Shown: in pieces, positions 7,065 through 16,868 of the stretch | Layout: every line of letters starts with the position of its first letter | Numbering within the stretch: the stretch's first letter is position 1 | Source: M3007 sp044230315 | GTDB lineage: Bacteria; Bacteroidota; Bacteroidia; Chitinophagales; Saprospiraceae | Assembly (NCBI GenBank): GCA_044230315.1 | Contig: JBGARJ010000005.1 | Location: forward strand, 182,188-246,187 | Reading direction: 5' to 3' | Length of the DNA: 64,000 nucleotides | Notes under the pieces: model-generated | Database searches by the model: none | The model's input: only the letters and a program-made list of their open reading frames with translations | What the model was told of the DNA's origin: nothing | Program-made: the position numbers and the translations under genes

Positions 7065-9635
7065 ATGATCAGACACCATTTTCTTGCCTTTGTACTGGCC
7101 TGCTCGCCATTGTTCTTTTATGCGCAAAACCCACAGGGCCAAAACCCCGGGCAATTTAATATCGGCCATTTTTATGGCAAAGTAATCGACGATGCCACGG
7201 GCAAGGGCCTTGGGTATGCTTCGGTCCAGTTGCTGGGGATGCGCTATGATAGCGCCAGCCGTTCGATGACAGAGCAGGTTGTCGCCGGGCAACTAACGGA
7301 AGAAAATGGGGAATTCAGTCTCGAAAATTTGCCTGTTATGGGGCAATTTACCCTGAAAATCAGTTTCATGGGCTATGTCACTATGGAACAAAAGCTCTCG
7401 TTTGGCGCCATGAAAGGACGTCCAAACAACAGCGAAGGCGGGTTTGACCTCAGTGCCGTCGACAAAGACCTGGGCGATATCGTACTTGCCGCCTCCGCCC
7501 GTATGCTCAAGGAAGTGACCGTGACCGGGGAAGCCGCTGCCGTGAGCCTGGCGCTGGACAAAAAAGTGTATAAGGTCGACAAAGATGGCCTGGCAGCCGG
7601 TGGAAATGCCGAAGACGCATTGAAAAATGTGCCGTCGCTATCCGTCGATATCGACGGCAACCTCACCATGCGAAATGCCGCCCCGCAGGTTTTTGTTGAT
7701 GGGCGTCCGACTACCTTGTCCCTGGATCAGATTCCGGCGGATGCCATCGATAACATCGAGGTCATATCCAACCCTTCGGCCAAATACGATGCGTCTGGTG
7801 GAAATGCCGGAATCGTGAACATCGTATTGAAGAAGGAACGCCGGGTCGGGTACAATGGGAATATACGCGCCGGGATCGATATGCGTGGCAAATCCAATCT
7901 CAATGCCGATCTCAACGCCCGGCAAGGCAAAGTGAACGCCTTTATCGGCGGCGGCTACAACGAACGCAAATCGGTGGGAACCGGCCAAACCGAGCGGTAT
8001 AACCTTGTAGGGACGCCCCTGACAAATGTTTTCCAATACAACAACTCCCGCAACAACCGGTACTTTGCCTCCATCCGGGGCGGCCTGGATTGGTTCGTGA
8101 ACAACCGGAATACCATCACGTTTACCGGCAATTACCACGGTGGCCGCTACCGGTCGTTTGACGATATTGAGATCCGTACCGACACGGTAAACAGCAGCAG
8201 CACAACCGCTATGCGCAATACCGATAATACCCGTCAATGGAAGAATTTTGGCACGCAGCTTCTGTACAAACATATATTTCCAAAAGACGGCAAGGAGTGG
8301 ACCGCCGATATTAACCTGAATCAAAGCAAGTCGGACAACCAGGGGCTCTTCCGAACAGTTTACCAGCAGTCCAACCTGGAATCCCAACAACGGCAGGATG
8401 GCAACGGAGACAATGATTTTTTCACGGCGCAAACGGACTTTGTCAATCCGATTTCAGCCAGCATGAAAATTGAGACGGGCGGGCGTGCAGCCATCCGCAA
8501 TTTCAACAGCGACAATGCGAGCTATCAATTTGATTATATCAGCCAGGCATATATCCGGGCGCCTACTTTTGCCGATCAGTACAAATTCAACGATCAGGTG
8601 TATGCGGCCTATGGCAACTTTAGCCATTCATTCAAACATTGGGGTTACCAGGCTGGCCTCCGCGCCGAAAGTTCGGTGTACACCGGCACCCTGATTGACG
8701 TGGATACCTCCTTCAACAATTCGTATCCGCTGAGTTTGTTCCCCAGCGTTTTCCTGACCTACAAACTGAATGAGGACGACAATTTGCAAATGAGTTATAC
8801 CCGCCGCATCAACCGGCCCAGTTTTTTCCAGATTATCCCGTTCCCCGATTTTTCCGATTCGCTAACCTTGTCGCGCGGCAATCCCGACCTCGTCCCGGAG
8901 TTCACCAATTCATTTGATCTCTCCTACCAGAACATCTTTAATGCTGCCCATAATCTGCTGGCCACCGTCTATTACAAACGGGCAGTGGACTTGATCACCG
9001 GGTATTCATTCACCGAATTCGATGCCGGTTTGCAACGCGACGTTACGGTGTATACGTATGTCAATTCTAATTCCAGCACGGCATACGGCCTGGAAGTGAC
9101 GGTGAAAAATAAGTTTTGGAACCTCTTGGAATTGACAACCAACGCCAATTTCTACAATTCAATGGTGAATGCCAAAAATATCGAAAGTAGTCTGTCAAAC
9201 GAACAGTTCACCTGGTTTATCAAAGAGAACCTGAACCTGAAACTGCCGGCGCAATTTTCCTTTCAGGTTCGTGCCGAATACCAGAGCCGCACCGCCTTCG
9301 CGCTCAACAGCGGCTCCCGCTGGGGCGGTTGGGGCGGCGGCCCCAGTTCAACGGCGCAAGGGTACACCATTCCTAACTGGTTTGTTGATGTATCGATCCG
9401 CAAAGATTTCTGGAAACGGACAGCTTCAGTTACGCTCAGTGTGCAGGATATCCTGCGCACCCGGCGGAGCGGCACCCACTCCGAACTGGCTATTTTTACG
9501 CAAGACAGCTGGCGCAGCCGCGACCCGCAGTTTGTCCGGCTGAATTTCTCCTGGCGTTTTGGCAAGTTCGACGTTTCGCTGTTCAAGCGGAAAAACAATC
9601 AATACAGCACGGAAGGCATGGAGGGCGGTTTTTAA
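7065..9635 (+). CDS. Outer-membrane beta-barrel receptor (TonB-receptor-like, carboxypeptidase-regulatory N-domain)
   Basis: 856-residue outer-membrane protein. The signal peptide (MIRHHFLAFVLACSPLFFYAQ) is followed by a carboxypeptidase-D-like regulatory domain (GKVIDDATGKGLGYASVQL), a plug-like domain (residues about 150-250, with VFVDGRPTTLSLDQIPADAI and NPSAKYDASGG), then a long beta-barrel of the OMP_b-brl_3 type ending in a terminal phenylalanine. The SPSAKYDASG-type motif is typical of this barrel family. The cargo is unknown; no SusD partner follows. Upstream in-frame starts at 6903 and 7038 give no signal peptide, so 7065 is chosen. It converges on the sensor kinase gene with a 43-bp gap. 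Confidence 0.88.
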   Translation: MIRHHFLAFVLACSPLFFYAQNPQGQNPGQFNIGHFYGKVIDDATGKGLGYASVQLLGMRYDSASRSMTEQVVAGQLTEENGEFSLENLPVMGQFTLKISFMGYVTMEQKLSFGAMKGRPNNSEGGFDLSAVDKDLGDIVLAASARMLKEVTVTGEAAAVSLALDKKVYKVDKDGLAAGGNAEDALKNVPSLSVDIDGNLTMRNAAPQVFVDGRPTTLSLDQIPADAIDNIEVISNPSAKYDASGGNAGIVNIVLKKERRVGYNGNIRAGIDMRGKSNLNADLNARQGKVNAFIGGGYNERKSVGTGQTERYNLVGTPLTNVFQYNNSRNNRYFASIRGGLDWFVNNRNTITFTGNYHGGRYRSFDDIEIRTDTVNSSSTTAMRNTDNTRQWKNFGTQLLYKHIFPKDGKEWTADINLNQSKSDNQGLFRTVYQQSNLESQQRQDGNGDNDFFTAQTDFVNPISASMKIETGGRAAIRNFNSDNASYQFDYISQAYIRAPTFADQYKFNDQVYAAYGNFSHSFKHWGYQAGLRAESSVYTGTLIDVDTSFNNSYPLSLFPSVFLTYKLNEDDNLQMSYTRRINRPSFFQIIPFPDFSDSLTLSRGNPDLVPEFTNSFDLSYQNIFNAAHNLLATVYYKRAVDLITGYSFTEFDAGLQRDVTVYTYVNSNSSTAYGLEVTVKNKFWNLLELTTNANFYNSMVNAKNIESSLSNEQFTWFIKENLNLKLPAQFSFQVRAEYQSRTAFALNSGSRWGGWGGGPSSTAQGYTIPNWFVDVSIRKDFWKRTASVTLSVQDILRTRRSGTHSELAIFTQDSWRSRDPQFVRLNFSWRFGKFDVSLFKRKNNQYSTEGMEGGF

Positions 9636-9678
9636 ACCGGATTGCGCATTATATACTGAACAGCCAGCCAGGCGCCAA

Positions 9679-12600
9679 CTACCCTATCCGAACTTCCACC
9701 CGCGTACCTGCAGCCTGTCCTTCGCCATTATACAGATCGGTAAACCGCACTGGCGATTGGCCATTGGATTTGCCGTTCGCCTGCCGGATTCGCGCCTCCG
9801 TAATCTTTAGGCCTTGCGACTGGCGTTTTCGCGTATGGTGATTGCTCATGGCGGCAGCGGCTTCACGTCCGATGCCGTCGTCTTCAATGGTGCAAAGGAG
9901 GCTGTCTCCGTCGGGACGGAGTGCGATCAATAAGTGGCCTGCGCCTTGTTTTGGCATCAGCCCGTGCCAAATGGCGTTTTCGATGTACGGTTGGAAGATC
10001 AGCGGCGGCACCATGGCCTCGTCGGGATCGAGATCGGGCGCCAGGTCAATCCGGTACTCGAATCGTTGTTCAAAACGCATGGCTTCCATATCGAGGTACA
10101 GTCGTAGAGCCTCCAGCTCTTCGGCCAAGGGAATCAGACGGCGCTGTGAGTGTTCCAGGATCAAGCGTATGAGGCGCGAGAATTTGGCGATATAACGCGA
10201 GGCTTCGGCCGGCTTGTTTTTGATGATGTACCAGTTGATCGAATTCAGGCAATTGAACAGAAAATGCGGGTTCATTTGTGCACGCAACGCCGTCAGCTGC
10301 GATTCGGCCAGGTTTTGATTGAGTTCGCGCAGTTGGCGTTCCTTTTCCAGCATCAACTCTTTTGCCCGCGCATGCGCAATCTTGTCTGCACAAAGCGAAG
10401 CAATCGTTTTCACAACCCCCAGGTGGTATTCCGTGAAAAAACCGCGTTTGGAATGCTCCGAATCGATCACGCCAATCACGCGGTTGTCATGCAGGATTGG
10501 CACCGCCATCTCGGACAGGCGCGGCTGGTCGTCGACAATATAGCGCGGGTCACGGCGGGTGTCGGGTACCAACTCGGCCTGCCCCTTCAGCCCTACCGAC
10601 CCGACGATACCCTGACCCAGCGGAATGTGCAGGGGATCTTTTATTTCAAACAAGATGGGACTCTTGGCGCCGTAAGCAGCTTCTTGTACCAGGAATTCAC
10701 CCGATTCGTCGAGCAGGTAAATGACACAATCTTCCAGCCCAAGTCGCGCCATGCAGTTGTGCGACACATCCCACAAAATATCCCGCACACTGGCATTGGC
10801 GTATTCGGCATTGGCGAAGTAGGCCACAACCTGTTGGGCGCGCAACGTACGCTGGCGAAGCATCCAGGCGCGATACAAGCCATAACAAATGGCCAGCACC
10901 GCCAACAGCGACAGCAAGCGGAACCACCAGGTTTGCCAGTACGGCGGCCGGATAATGATCCGGATCTGTTTCTCTTGTATCGACCATGTGCCGTGCTTGT
11001 TAGCGGCCTTCAGGTGCAGCGTGTAGGTGCCCGCGGGCAAATTCGTATAACTGATGTAACTCCGGGTGTCGCTGTACACCCAATCCTGGTCGTATCCCTG
11101 GAGCCGGTAGGCGAACCAGGTCCGGGCATGATCATCGAAATTGAGCGCGCCGAGTTCAAAGGAAAAATGGTTTTGATTATGCGCTAGGCTCAGTTCAGGT
11201 ATCCGGTCAATGTCTTCCGGCAAATCCACTGCGCGTTCAAATACTTTAAAACGTTTCAGATACGGTACCGGTGGTAAGCCAGAATGCAACACCGAATCGG
11301 GGTAGAAATAATGGAAACCCTGGTGTGCACCGCTGACGATCTTACCGTTGGGCACCCGAATCAGCGCGCCTATTTTGGCAAACATACCGTCGCGGTTATC
11401 ATAGTTGACCACTGCCTTTGTGGTGGTGTCCAGCACGACAAATCCGCTTTGTGCGCCCATCCAGATTTGCCCGTGATCACCGAACACAAATTCATAGACG
11501 AGGTTTCCGCCGGGCACCTCATTGTTGTAGTAAGCATCAAAATAAGGTTGCTCCGGATTGGCGCTGCGCAAGCGCATCATGCCCCCGCCCATGCTCGAAA
11601 TCCAAAGATGTCCGCTCGAATCGAGTGCGAGGCGGGTGACGAAATTATTGCTCAAACCCTGGGGCGGGGGGATTTTGCGGTTAAACCACCAGGTTCGGTT
11701 GCGCCGGAGATCCCAGGCTGTCAGGCCGCGGTCGTGTCCAATCCACACGCGACCTTTAGTGTCCCGTAAAAGGCAATTTACCGTGCTGTTTGCAGATAAT
11801 CCTTCGGCCAGAACGCCATACACCTGCCGCGCAAGCATGTCAACGCGAAACAGGCCGCGCCCTTTTGTGCCTACCCAAAGCGTATCGCCCTGCGCCAACA
11901 GCGCTGAGACTTGTGCGTCGCGCAAGAGTTCAAAATCAGGCGAACTGCCGACAAATGGAAGTATCCGGCGCGCCTGTTTTTCCAAATACAACAAGCCTGT
12001 ATCAGACCCGACCCACAAACAACCGCTGCGATCAAAGCACAAGGCGTTCATGAGCACGTCCGTTTGTTCACGGTTTTCCGGATGGCGATAACTGAATACG
12101 TCGATATGCTCCGTACGCAGGTCAAACGCCAGGAGGCCGTTGCCGCGCAAGGTGCCGAGGTAAAGCTGCTGGCTGTCGGGCGAAAGCACATAAGAACGTT
12201 GCCAGTTGTTGCGATCGAGTTTCGGGTCGCGGGCCGGGAAATAAACCATCGGCCAGGGGTTGGGCCGGTGCGTGAGCCGGATGATGCCGGCGCTGTAAGC
12301 GACCCAAAGATCACCATTCCGGGTTTGATGTGCACATAACATGGGGTATGCCACCCCGATAGGTTGCATGCCGCCGACTGTAAAAAATTCTATGGTTTGC
12401 CGACGGCAATCCATAGTCCAGGTGTCATCCACCGAGGTAAGGATCAGCAGGCTATCGGCGCCATATTCCCGAATATCCGTCACCGTATTCGCATTTCGAA
12501 TTTCCGGGCTTTGTCCGTGTTTTTGAAATATGCGCCAGGTTCCATTGGCGGGATCGAGGCGGCAAAGTCCCGTTGAGGATCCCCCGCACCAGATATGGCC

Positions 12601-13353
12601 CTCACTATCCATAAACATTTGCAGGTTCAACTGGCGATACCAAAACACCAATTCCGACGCAAATGGAAAGAGATGAAATGTGCCTGTCCGTCGATCAAAG
12701 CGGTACACGCCGAAACGGGAACCGACCCAAAGTAAATTGGGGTCGTGCCGATCGGGGATGATCTCGCCTAAAGGGCCTGCTGCCGTATAATCGGCAAACC
12801 GGCCGGGCGGCATCGAAGGTTGAAAGTGCTGAAAAAGGCCCGAAAACCTGCCGTTGGCATCGGGCGGCGGCATATAATGCAGGGTAAAAAGGTTGGTGCC
12901 GACCCAGATTCCGCCCTGCTCATCTTCATACAAGCCGTCTATTTCATTGCCCGCAAGCGCCTTCGGGTTGCCGGGGTCGGCAACGAAATTTTGGGCCCGC
13001 GTGGTGCGGAGATCGAGATAACTCATCCCGCTGATATTGCTCCCCAACCACAGTCCGGCGTTGCGGCGACTTTTTTTGACCTGAATATAGGCGCCCGGGA
13101 CGATAGAAGTGGAATCTTCAGGCCGATTGGTAAAAACCTCAAGACTGGTGCCGTCGTACCGGTAAAGTCCGTACTGCCCACCCAGCCAAAGAAAACCCCG
13201 GTCGTCCTCAGTCATGTCGCTGATCGCCCCCACGGGCGTTTCCCCAATTTTAGTGATCACCATGCGCCGGTACTTGGGTAGCGATTGGGCGGTCAATGTT
13301 CCAATGGCGGTGCATACCACAAAAAGGAAGCAGATGATCGTGCGAAAGGTCAT
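9679..13353 (-). CDS. Reg_prop/Y_Y_Y sensor histidine kinase with GAF domain, LytS-type
   Basis: 1224-residue membrane sensor. The signal sequence is followed by about 700 residues of two-component-regulator propeller repeats (recurring GxxWxGT/S phrases such as LWVGTKGRGLFR and VWIGHDRGL), a Y_Y_Y domain (about 744-790), one transmembrane helix (about 810-830), a GAF domain (about 850-1000), then a LytS/YehU-type kinase with phospho-acceptor region MNPHFLFNCLNSI (His near 1030) and HATPase motifs (IENAIWHG, EDDGIG). The GAF domain between membrane and kinase adds a cytosolic sensory input not usual in this class. Its cognate LytTR regulator is 3 bp upstream in the same operon. The ligand is unknown. 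Confidence 0.92.
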   Translation of the reverse strand: MTFRTIICFLFVVCTAIGTLTAQSLPKYRRMVITKIGETPVGAISDMTEDDRGFLWLGGQYGLYRYDGTSLEVFTNRPEDSTSIVPGAYIQVKKSRRNAGLWLGSNISGMSYLDLRTTRAQNFVADPGNPKALAGNEIDGLYEDEQGGIWVGTNLFTLHYMPPPDANGRFSGLFQHFQPSMPPGRFADYTAAGPLGEIIPDRHDPNLLWVGSRFGVYRFDRRTGTFHLFPFASELVFWYRQLNLQMFMDSEGHIWCGGSSTGLCRLDPANGTWRIFQKHGQSPEIRNANTVTDIREYGADSLLILTSVDDTWTMDCRRQTIEFFTVGGMQPIGVAYPMLCAHQTRNGDLWVAYSAGIIRLTHRPNPWPMVYFPARDPKLDRNNWQRSYVLSPDSQQLYLGTLRGNGLLAFDLRTEHIDVFSYRHPENREQTDVLMNALCFDRSGCLWVGSDTGLLYLEKQARRILPFVGSSPDFELLRDAQVSALLAQGDTLWVGTKGRGLFRVDMLARQVYGVLAEGLSANSTVNCLLRDTKGRVWIGHDRGLTAWDLRRNRTWWFNRKIPPPQGLSNNFVTRLALDSSGHLWISSMGGGMMRLRSANPEQPYFDAYYNNEVPGGNLVYEFVFGDHGQIWMGAQSGFVVLDTTTKAVVNYDNRDGMFAKIGALIRVPNGKIVSGAHQGFHYFYPDSVLHSGLPPVPYLKRFKVFERAVDLPEDIDRIPELSLAHNQNHFSFELGALNFDDHARTWFAYRLQGYDQDWVYSDTRSYISYTNLPAGTYTLHLKAANKHGTWSIQEKQIRIIIRPPYWQTWWFRLLSLLAVLAICYGLYRAWMLRQRTLRAQQVVAYFANAEYANASVRDILWDVSHNCMARLGLEDCVIYLLDESGEFLVQEAAYGAKSPILFEIKDPLHIPLGQGIVGSVGLKGQAELVPDTRRDPRYIVDDQPRLSEMAVPILHDNRVIGVIDSEHSKRGFFTEYHLGVVKTIASLCADKIAHARAKELMLEKERQLRELNQNLAESQLTALRAQMNPHFLFNCLNSINWYIIKNKPAEASRYIAKFSRLIRLILEHSQRRLIPLAEELEALRLYLDMEAMRFEQRFEYRIDLAPDLDPDEAMVPPLIFQPYIENAIWHGLMPKQGAGHLLIALRPDGDSLLCTIEDDGIGREAAAAMSNHHTRKRQSQGLKITEARIRQANGKSNGQSPVRFTDLYNGEGQAAGTRVEVRIG

Positions 13354-13356
13354 GTG

Positions 13357-14112
13357 TTAGTTCAGGTTGCGCCCTTGAAGGGCTGCTTTTACGTCGTCTT
13401 TACGGCGGCGGGCCACCTCGATCTCGGTTTTATCGAGCAGGCGGATATAATCTTTGCCCATAAAATTGTCAATAAAATCGATATTAACCAGGTGCGATTT
13501 ATGGACGCGGAGGAAACCTTGTTCGCTTAGGATTTCCTCGTACTCGCCCAGGGTTTTGGAGGAAAGAAAACGACGTTGGCCAGTGAGGTGGAACACGGTG
13601 TAATTGCGGTCGGCCTGGCAACGAACAATCTCCGGGGTGCGGAAAAAATAAGTGCCGTCGGAGGTAGGGATAGCCAGTTTGAATTCATTGGCCTTGGGCG
13701 CGCGCAGATTATCCACGAAATTCCGGTACAAATCGCGTTGTTGAGGGTCCTCTTTCCGCCGTTCCAAATGGCGGATAACGGCGGCTTGCAGTTCATCGGG
13801 GTCGATAGGTTTCAGCAAGTAGTCCAGGGCGCTGAAGCGAATAGCCTTGATCGCGTATTGGTCGTGGGCAGTGGTGAAGATGACATCGAAATTCCAGTTG
13901 TTCAAGGAGTTAAGGAGGTCGAACCCGTCTTGCGCAGGCATGACAATGTCCAGGAAAAGGATATCGGGCTGGAAAGTTTGGATCAGGCGGAGGGCATCCG
14001 GCACATTGGCGGCTGTTTTGATTTGAGAAATTTCCGGCACGCCGGTCTCCAGGTGGAAAAGCAGGATATCGCGGGCTTTTTCCTCGTCATCAACAATCAG
14101 TGCTTTGAGCAT
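13357..14112 (-). CDS. LytTR-family response regulator
   Basis: 251 residues. The receiver domain carries the acidic pair Asp8/Asp9, phospho-acceptor Asp55 (LFLDIVMP), the switch Thr near 80 and Lys101 (LLKPID). The C-terminal LytTR DNA-binding domain spans about 145-245 (FFRTPEIVRCQADRNYT and LRVHKSHLVN). It would bind direct repeats upstream of target genes. Its stop lies 3 nt before the ATG of the giant sensor kinase, so the two form one operon. A TAAATTTG box lies at 14143-14150 on the same strand. Confidence 0.94.
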   Translation of the reverse strand: MLKALIVDDEEKARDILLFHLETGVPEISQIKTAANVPDALRLIQTFQPDILFLDIVMPAQDGFDLLNSLNNWNFDVIFTTAHDQYAIKAIRFSALDYLLKPIDPDELQAAVIRHLERRKEDPQQRDLYRNFVDNLRAPKANEFKLAIPTSDGTYFFRTPEIVRCQADRNYTVFHLTGQRRFLSSKTLGEYEEILSEQGFLRVHKSHLVNIDFIDNFMGKDYIRLLDKTEIEVARRRKDDVKAALQGRNLN

Positions 14113-14168
14113 AGGCAGTTTCGACCCTTACGTGGGGCTGCCCAAATTTAAGCACTTTCGGTTCAATT

Positions 14169-14202
14169 AAAAAGGGCCGCCCCGAACCGGCCGGAGCAGC
14201 CC
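14169..14202 (-). terminator. Rho-independent terminator after beta-barrel gene
   Basis: On the minus strand an 11-bp GC-rich stem (arms 14192-14202 and 14174-14184, two G-U pairs) with a 7-nt loop is followed by five T residues. It ends the beta-barrel gene at 14239 and separates it from the regulator operon. Confidence 0.8.
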
Positions 14203-14238
14203 TGTAATGCGTTCACTTGATTTTATCCGTCGCTTAGG

Positions 14239-14823
14239 TCAGAATGCTGCGGCATTGAGGCGGTAGGCGGCAAAGAACTGAATGCCGTTTTGCCGCGGTT
14301 TATCATAATCTTTTGCCAGTTTGGTCAGGCCCCAGTTGAAGCGCATACCGGCGCTCAATTGTTTGGTGATCAGGTATTCAGCGCCCAACAGATAAGCTAC
14401 TTCGAAGCTATTGAACCAGTCTTTGCGATCATAATCGCCTTCGTAGTTTCCTTCCGTTACCTTGAGTTTGGCCTTCATCAGGAGCCCCAGTTGCAAGCCG
14501 GTGTGGACGCTCAAGCGGTCGTACACCTGGTATTTGGCCATCAACGGAAGGTTGAGGTAAATATGCCGTTGTTTGAAATAGTCTTTTTTGGTGTCGTTGG
14601 CGCCCGAAGCGGAAAACACCAGTTCGGCTTGAGCCTGCAGGCGATCCATCACCGAGTAGTTGGCAAAAATGCCGGCGTGGTATAACAAGGCCGTTTTGGC
14701 ATCGGTGGAATGCGTGAAGGAGGTGATTTGCGGCCCGGCTTTAACGCCGAAATTGAGGGTTTGGGCATACAGAGCGCCGGTGAGAAGGAGCGGCAGCAGG
14801 GGGAGCAGGATGACTCGTTTCAT
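14239..14823 (-). CDS. PorT-like outer-membrane beta-barrel protein
   Basis: 194 residues. A signal peptide ending in LYAQ is followed by the typical opening LNFGVKAGPQITSF of the Outer-membrane-protein-beta-barrel-2/PorT-like family, alternating amphipathic strands and a C-terminal aromatic residue (AAF). Eight-stranded barrels of this type are numerous in Bacteroidota; PorT itself belongs to T9SS, but general members have no known function, so the symbol is left blank. It is a single-gene unit with its own terminator. Confidence 0.82.
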   Translation of the reverse strand: MKRVILLPLLPLLLTGALYAQTLNFGVKAGPQITSFTHSTDAKTALLYHAGIFANYSVMDRLQAQAELVFSASGANDTKKDYFKQRHIYLNLPLMAKYQVYDRLSVHTGLQLGLLMKAKLKVTEGNYEGDYDRKDWFNSFEVAYLLGAEYLITKQLSAGMRFNWGLTKLAKDYDKPRQNGIQFFAAYRLNAAAF

Positions 14824-14910
14824 TGTGTTGTTTCAGTTAAAGAATTAAGTTCAACAATTTGGTTCTCAACGAAGTATTGTGTTTGTTTTTTGTTTACCCC
14901 GTTTGATGAA

Positions 14911-14941
14911 ACAAAAATGCAGGCGCCGCGGGGCGACCTGC
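14911..14941 (-). terminator. Rho-independent terminator after GIY-YIG gene
   Basis: The minus strand reads GCAGG, CGCC-type inner pairs and CCTGC (14919-14941), followed by ATTTTTGT. It is located about 65 nt after the stop of the GIY-YIG gene at 15007. Confidence 0.65.
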
Positions 14942-15006
14942 AAATCCGATGATTCTTCGGCACGGTTGATTATCCTGCGGTCAATTTGGGGCGGATATAG
15001 CGTTCA

Positions 15007-15363
15007 CTACCGGGGCGCGGTATGGTAGCCTGTATCGCCAAATGGCTGTTTCGATTCGAGATACAGCGCCAAAAGGGCCTTTAACTCCCGGCGGGGGTCA
15101 AGGGGCTCGCCTTCCGGTTGCTCGATCTCTTCCAGGATTTCATACACAAAATGTGCCGGGCCAAATTGTTTCCATTCGCGTTGCAGCGCTTTGTTCGGGT
15201 GGCTACCCAATTCCAATTGCAGGCGTTGAGAGTTCCAGGCAGCCCGCAAATCGGAACTGCTTCCAAGAAATATCTTGCCATTTGAAGTGTTTCGAATTTG
15301 GAAGATCCCCATGGGGAACTTCATCTGTTTGTAGGCGTCTTTTAGTTCCTTCCGTGTTTTCAT
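15007..15363 (-). CDS. GIY-YIG nuclease family protein
   Basis: 118 residues from ATG 15363, where the conserved family start MKTRKELKDAYKQMKFPMG begins; the open frame upstream to 15477 has no similarity. The GIY-YIG hairpin is seen as GIFQIRNTSNGKIFLGSS, with Phe in place of the Tyr in both signature triplets, followed by a conserved HPNKALQREWKQFG block. This small stand-alone group is widespread in Firmicutes and Bacteroidota. Substrate and in-vivo role are not known. It is divergent from rmuC. Confidence 0.8.
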   Translation of the reverse strand: MKTRKELKDAYKQMKFPMGIFQIRNTSNGKIFLGSSSDLRAAWNSQRLQLELGSHPNKALQREWKQFGPAHFVYEILEEIEQPEGEPLDPRRELKALLALYLESKQPFGDTGYHTAPR

Positions 15364-15461
15364 TGTATCAAATAAGTCAAAAAATCGTGAATAAAGCAGT
15401 GAAACCGCATGAATTGTTTGAAATAAGCCGCCAAAGCAAAACATTCTGTCTGAAAATAAGC

Positions 15462-15469
15462 TACCTTTG
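15462..15469 (+). promoter_or_regulatory. TAnnTTTG promoter box for rmuC
   Basis: TACCTTTG on the plus strand, 29 nt before the rmuC ATG. Confidence 0.5.
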
Positions 15470-15498
15470 TTTTTCATGCTGGCTAATTCTTGTCGCTC

Positions 15499-16818
15499 AT
15501 GGACACGTCATTACAGTTGTTGTTAGGCGCTATTGCGTTGGTTGTTCTGGTCCTCGCTATCATCCGACGGCCATCGGCACCGACCGGTGGGCCTGTAGTG
15601 CCGAAAGAACTATATAACACCATTGTCGCACAAAATGAAATGCTGCGCACCGAACTGAGTGCCAAAGAGCAGGAATTGCGCACCTGCTATAGTCAGATCG
15701 CTGCGCGCGACCAATCCCTCCAACACCTGCAAGAGGCATTGCGTTCCCAGCAATCGGAGGCAGAACAGCTCAATATGCGTTTGCGGACCGAATTCGAAAA
15801 CCTGGCCAACCGGCTGCTGGATGAAAAATCACAGCGCTTTTCCGAACAAAACGCCCAGCAACTCCACCAGACACTCACGCCATTGCGCGAAAAGATCCGC
15901 GAATTTGAACTCAATATTGAACAAAAGTTTTTGGAAGAAACCCGTGAAAAGTCGGGCCTGAAAAAAGAAATTGAACAACTGCGCGACCTCAATCAGCAAC
16001 TTAGCCGTGACGCGCACAACCTGGCTTCGGCGCTCAAAGGCCAAAGCAAGGTGCAAGGCGATTGGGGCGAACTGCAACTGGAAGTGCTGCTGGAGAAAGC
16101 CGGCCTGCAAAAAGGGGCGCACTATCACACCCAAGCTACCCTGCGCGACCACAATGGCGCCGCTAAACGCCCCGACTTTATCATCCAACTCCCGGAAAAC
16201 AAACACCTGATCATCGACGCAAAGGTGTCGCTCACCGCATTCGAGCGCTATTTCAATGAAAATGACCCTGCCCGCCGGGAACAACACCTGCGTGCGCACA
16301 TCGGCAGTATTCGCAACCATGTGCAGGAACTCAGCGGTAAAAACTACCAGTTGCTGTACCAGATCAACACGCCCGATTACCTGCTGTTGTTCATCCCCCT
16401 GGAAAATGCCCTGACCGTGGCCGCACAGGCGGACCCGGCGTTATTCACCGACGCGCTCGAACGCAACATCGTATTGGTGACCACAAGCAGTCTGCTGGCA
16501 ACCATGCGCACCGTAGCCTATCTCTGGAAACAGGAAAAACAAAGCCGTTCGGTACTCGAAATTGCCCGGCAGAGCGGCTTGTTGTACGACAAATTCGTCT
16601 CCTTTGTGGACGACCTGCGCAGCATCGGCGCCCGCCTCGACGGCGCCCGGGCCGCCTATGACGACGCCATGCTCAAACTGGTCAACGGCGTTCGCGCGGG
16701 TGATACCCTGGTAGGCCGGGCGGAAAAGATCCGGGAGCTCGGCGCAAAAGCCTCGCGCCGCCTTCCGGCAGATATGATCGAAGCCGCCGCAGAAGAAGAG
16801 CGGGATACCGCGGATTAG
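15499..16818 (+). CDS. rmuC: DNA recombination protein RmuC
   Basis: 439 residues. An N-terminal membrane anchor (residues about 4-22, LLLGAIALVVLVLAII) is followed by a coiled coil to about 190 rich in Gln/Glu, then the RmuC core: KVQGDWGELQLEVLLEKAGL, RPDFIIQLPENKHLIIDAKV and the C-terminal helices. The core is a PD-(D/E)XK-type nuclease fold. In E. coli the protein limits inversions at short repeats. ATG 15499 is preferred to the TTG at 15490. Convergent with the small secreted protein gene that ends at 16869. Confidence 0.92.
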   Translation: MDTSLQLLLGAIALVVLVLAIIRRPSAPTGGPVVPKELYNTIVAQNEMLRTELSAKEQELRTCYSQIAARDQSLQHLQEALRSQQSEAEQLNMRLRTEFENLANRLLDEKSQRFSEQNAQQLHQTLTPLREKIREFELNIEQKFLEETREKSGLKKEIEQLRDLNQQLSRDAHNLASALKGQSKVQGDWGELQLEVLLEKAGLQKGAHYHTQATLRDHNGAAKRPDFIIQLPENKHLIIDAKVSLTAFERYFNENDPARREQHLRAHIGSIRNHVQELSGKNYQLLYQINTPDYLLLFIPLENALTVAAQADPALFTDALERNIVLVTTSSLLATMRTVAYLWKQEKQSRSVLEIARQSGLLYDKFVSFVDDLRSIGARLDGARAAYDDAMLKLVNGVRAGDTLVGRAEKIRELGAKASRRLPADMIEAAAEEERDTAD

Positions 16819-16868
16819 CAGATCTTTGGCGCCACAACCCGCCAGCGAAAATGAGCCGGCGTTCTACC

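Noticed and set aside
10150..11187. 345-codon plus-strand open frame
   Set aside because: Antisense to the GAF/kinase part of the sensor gene; no family features.
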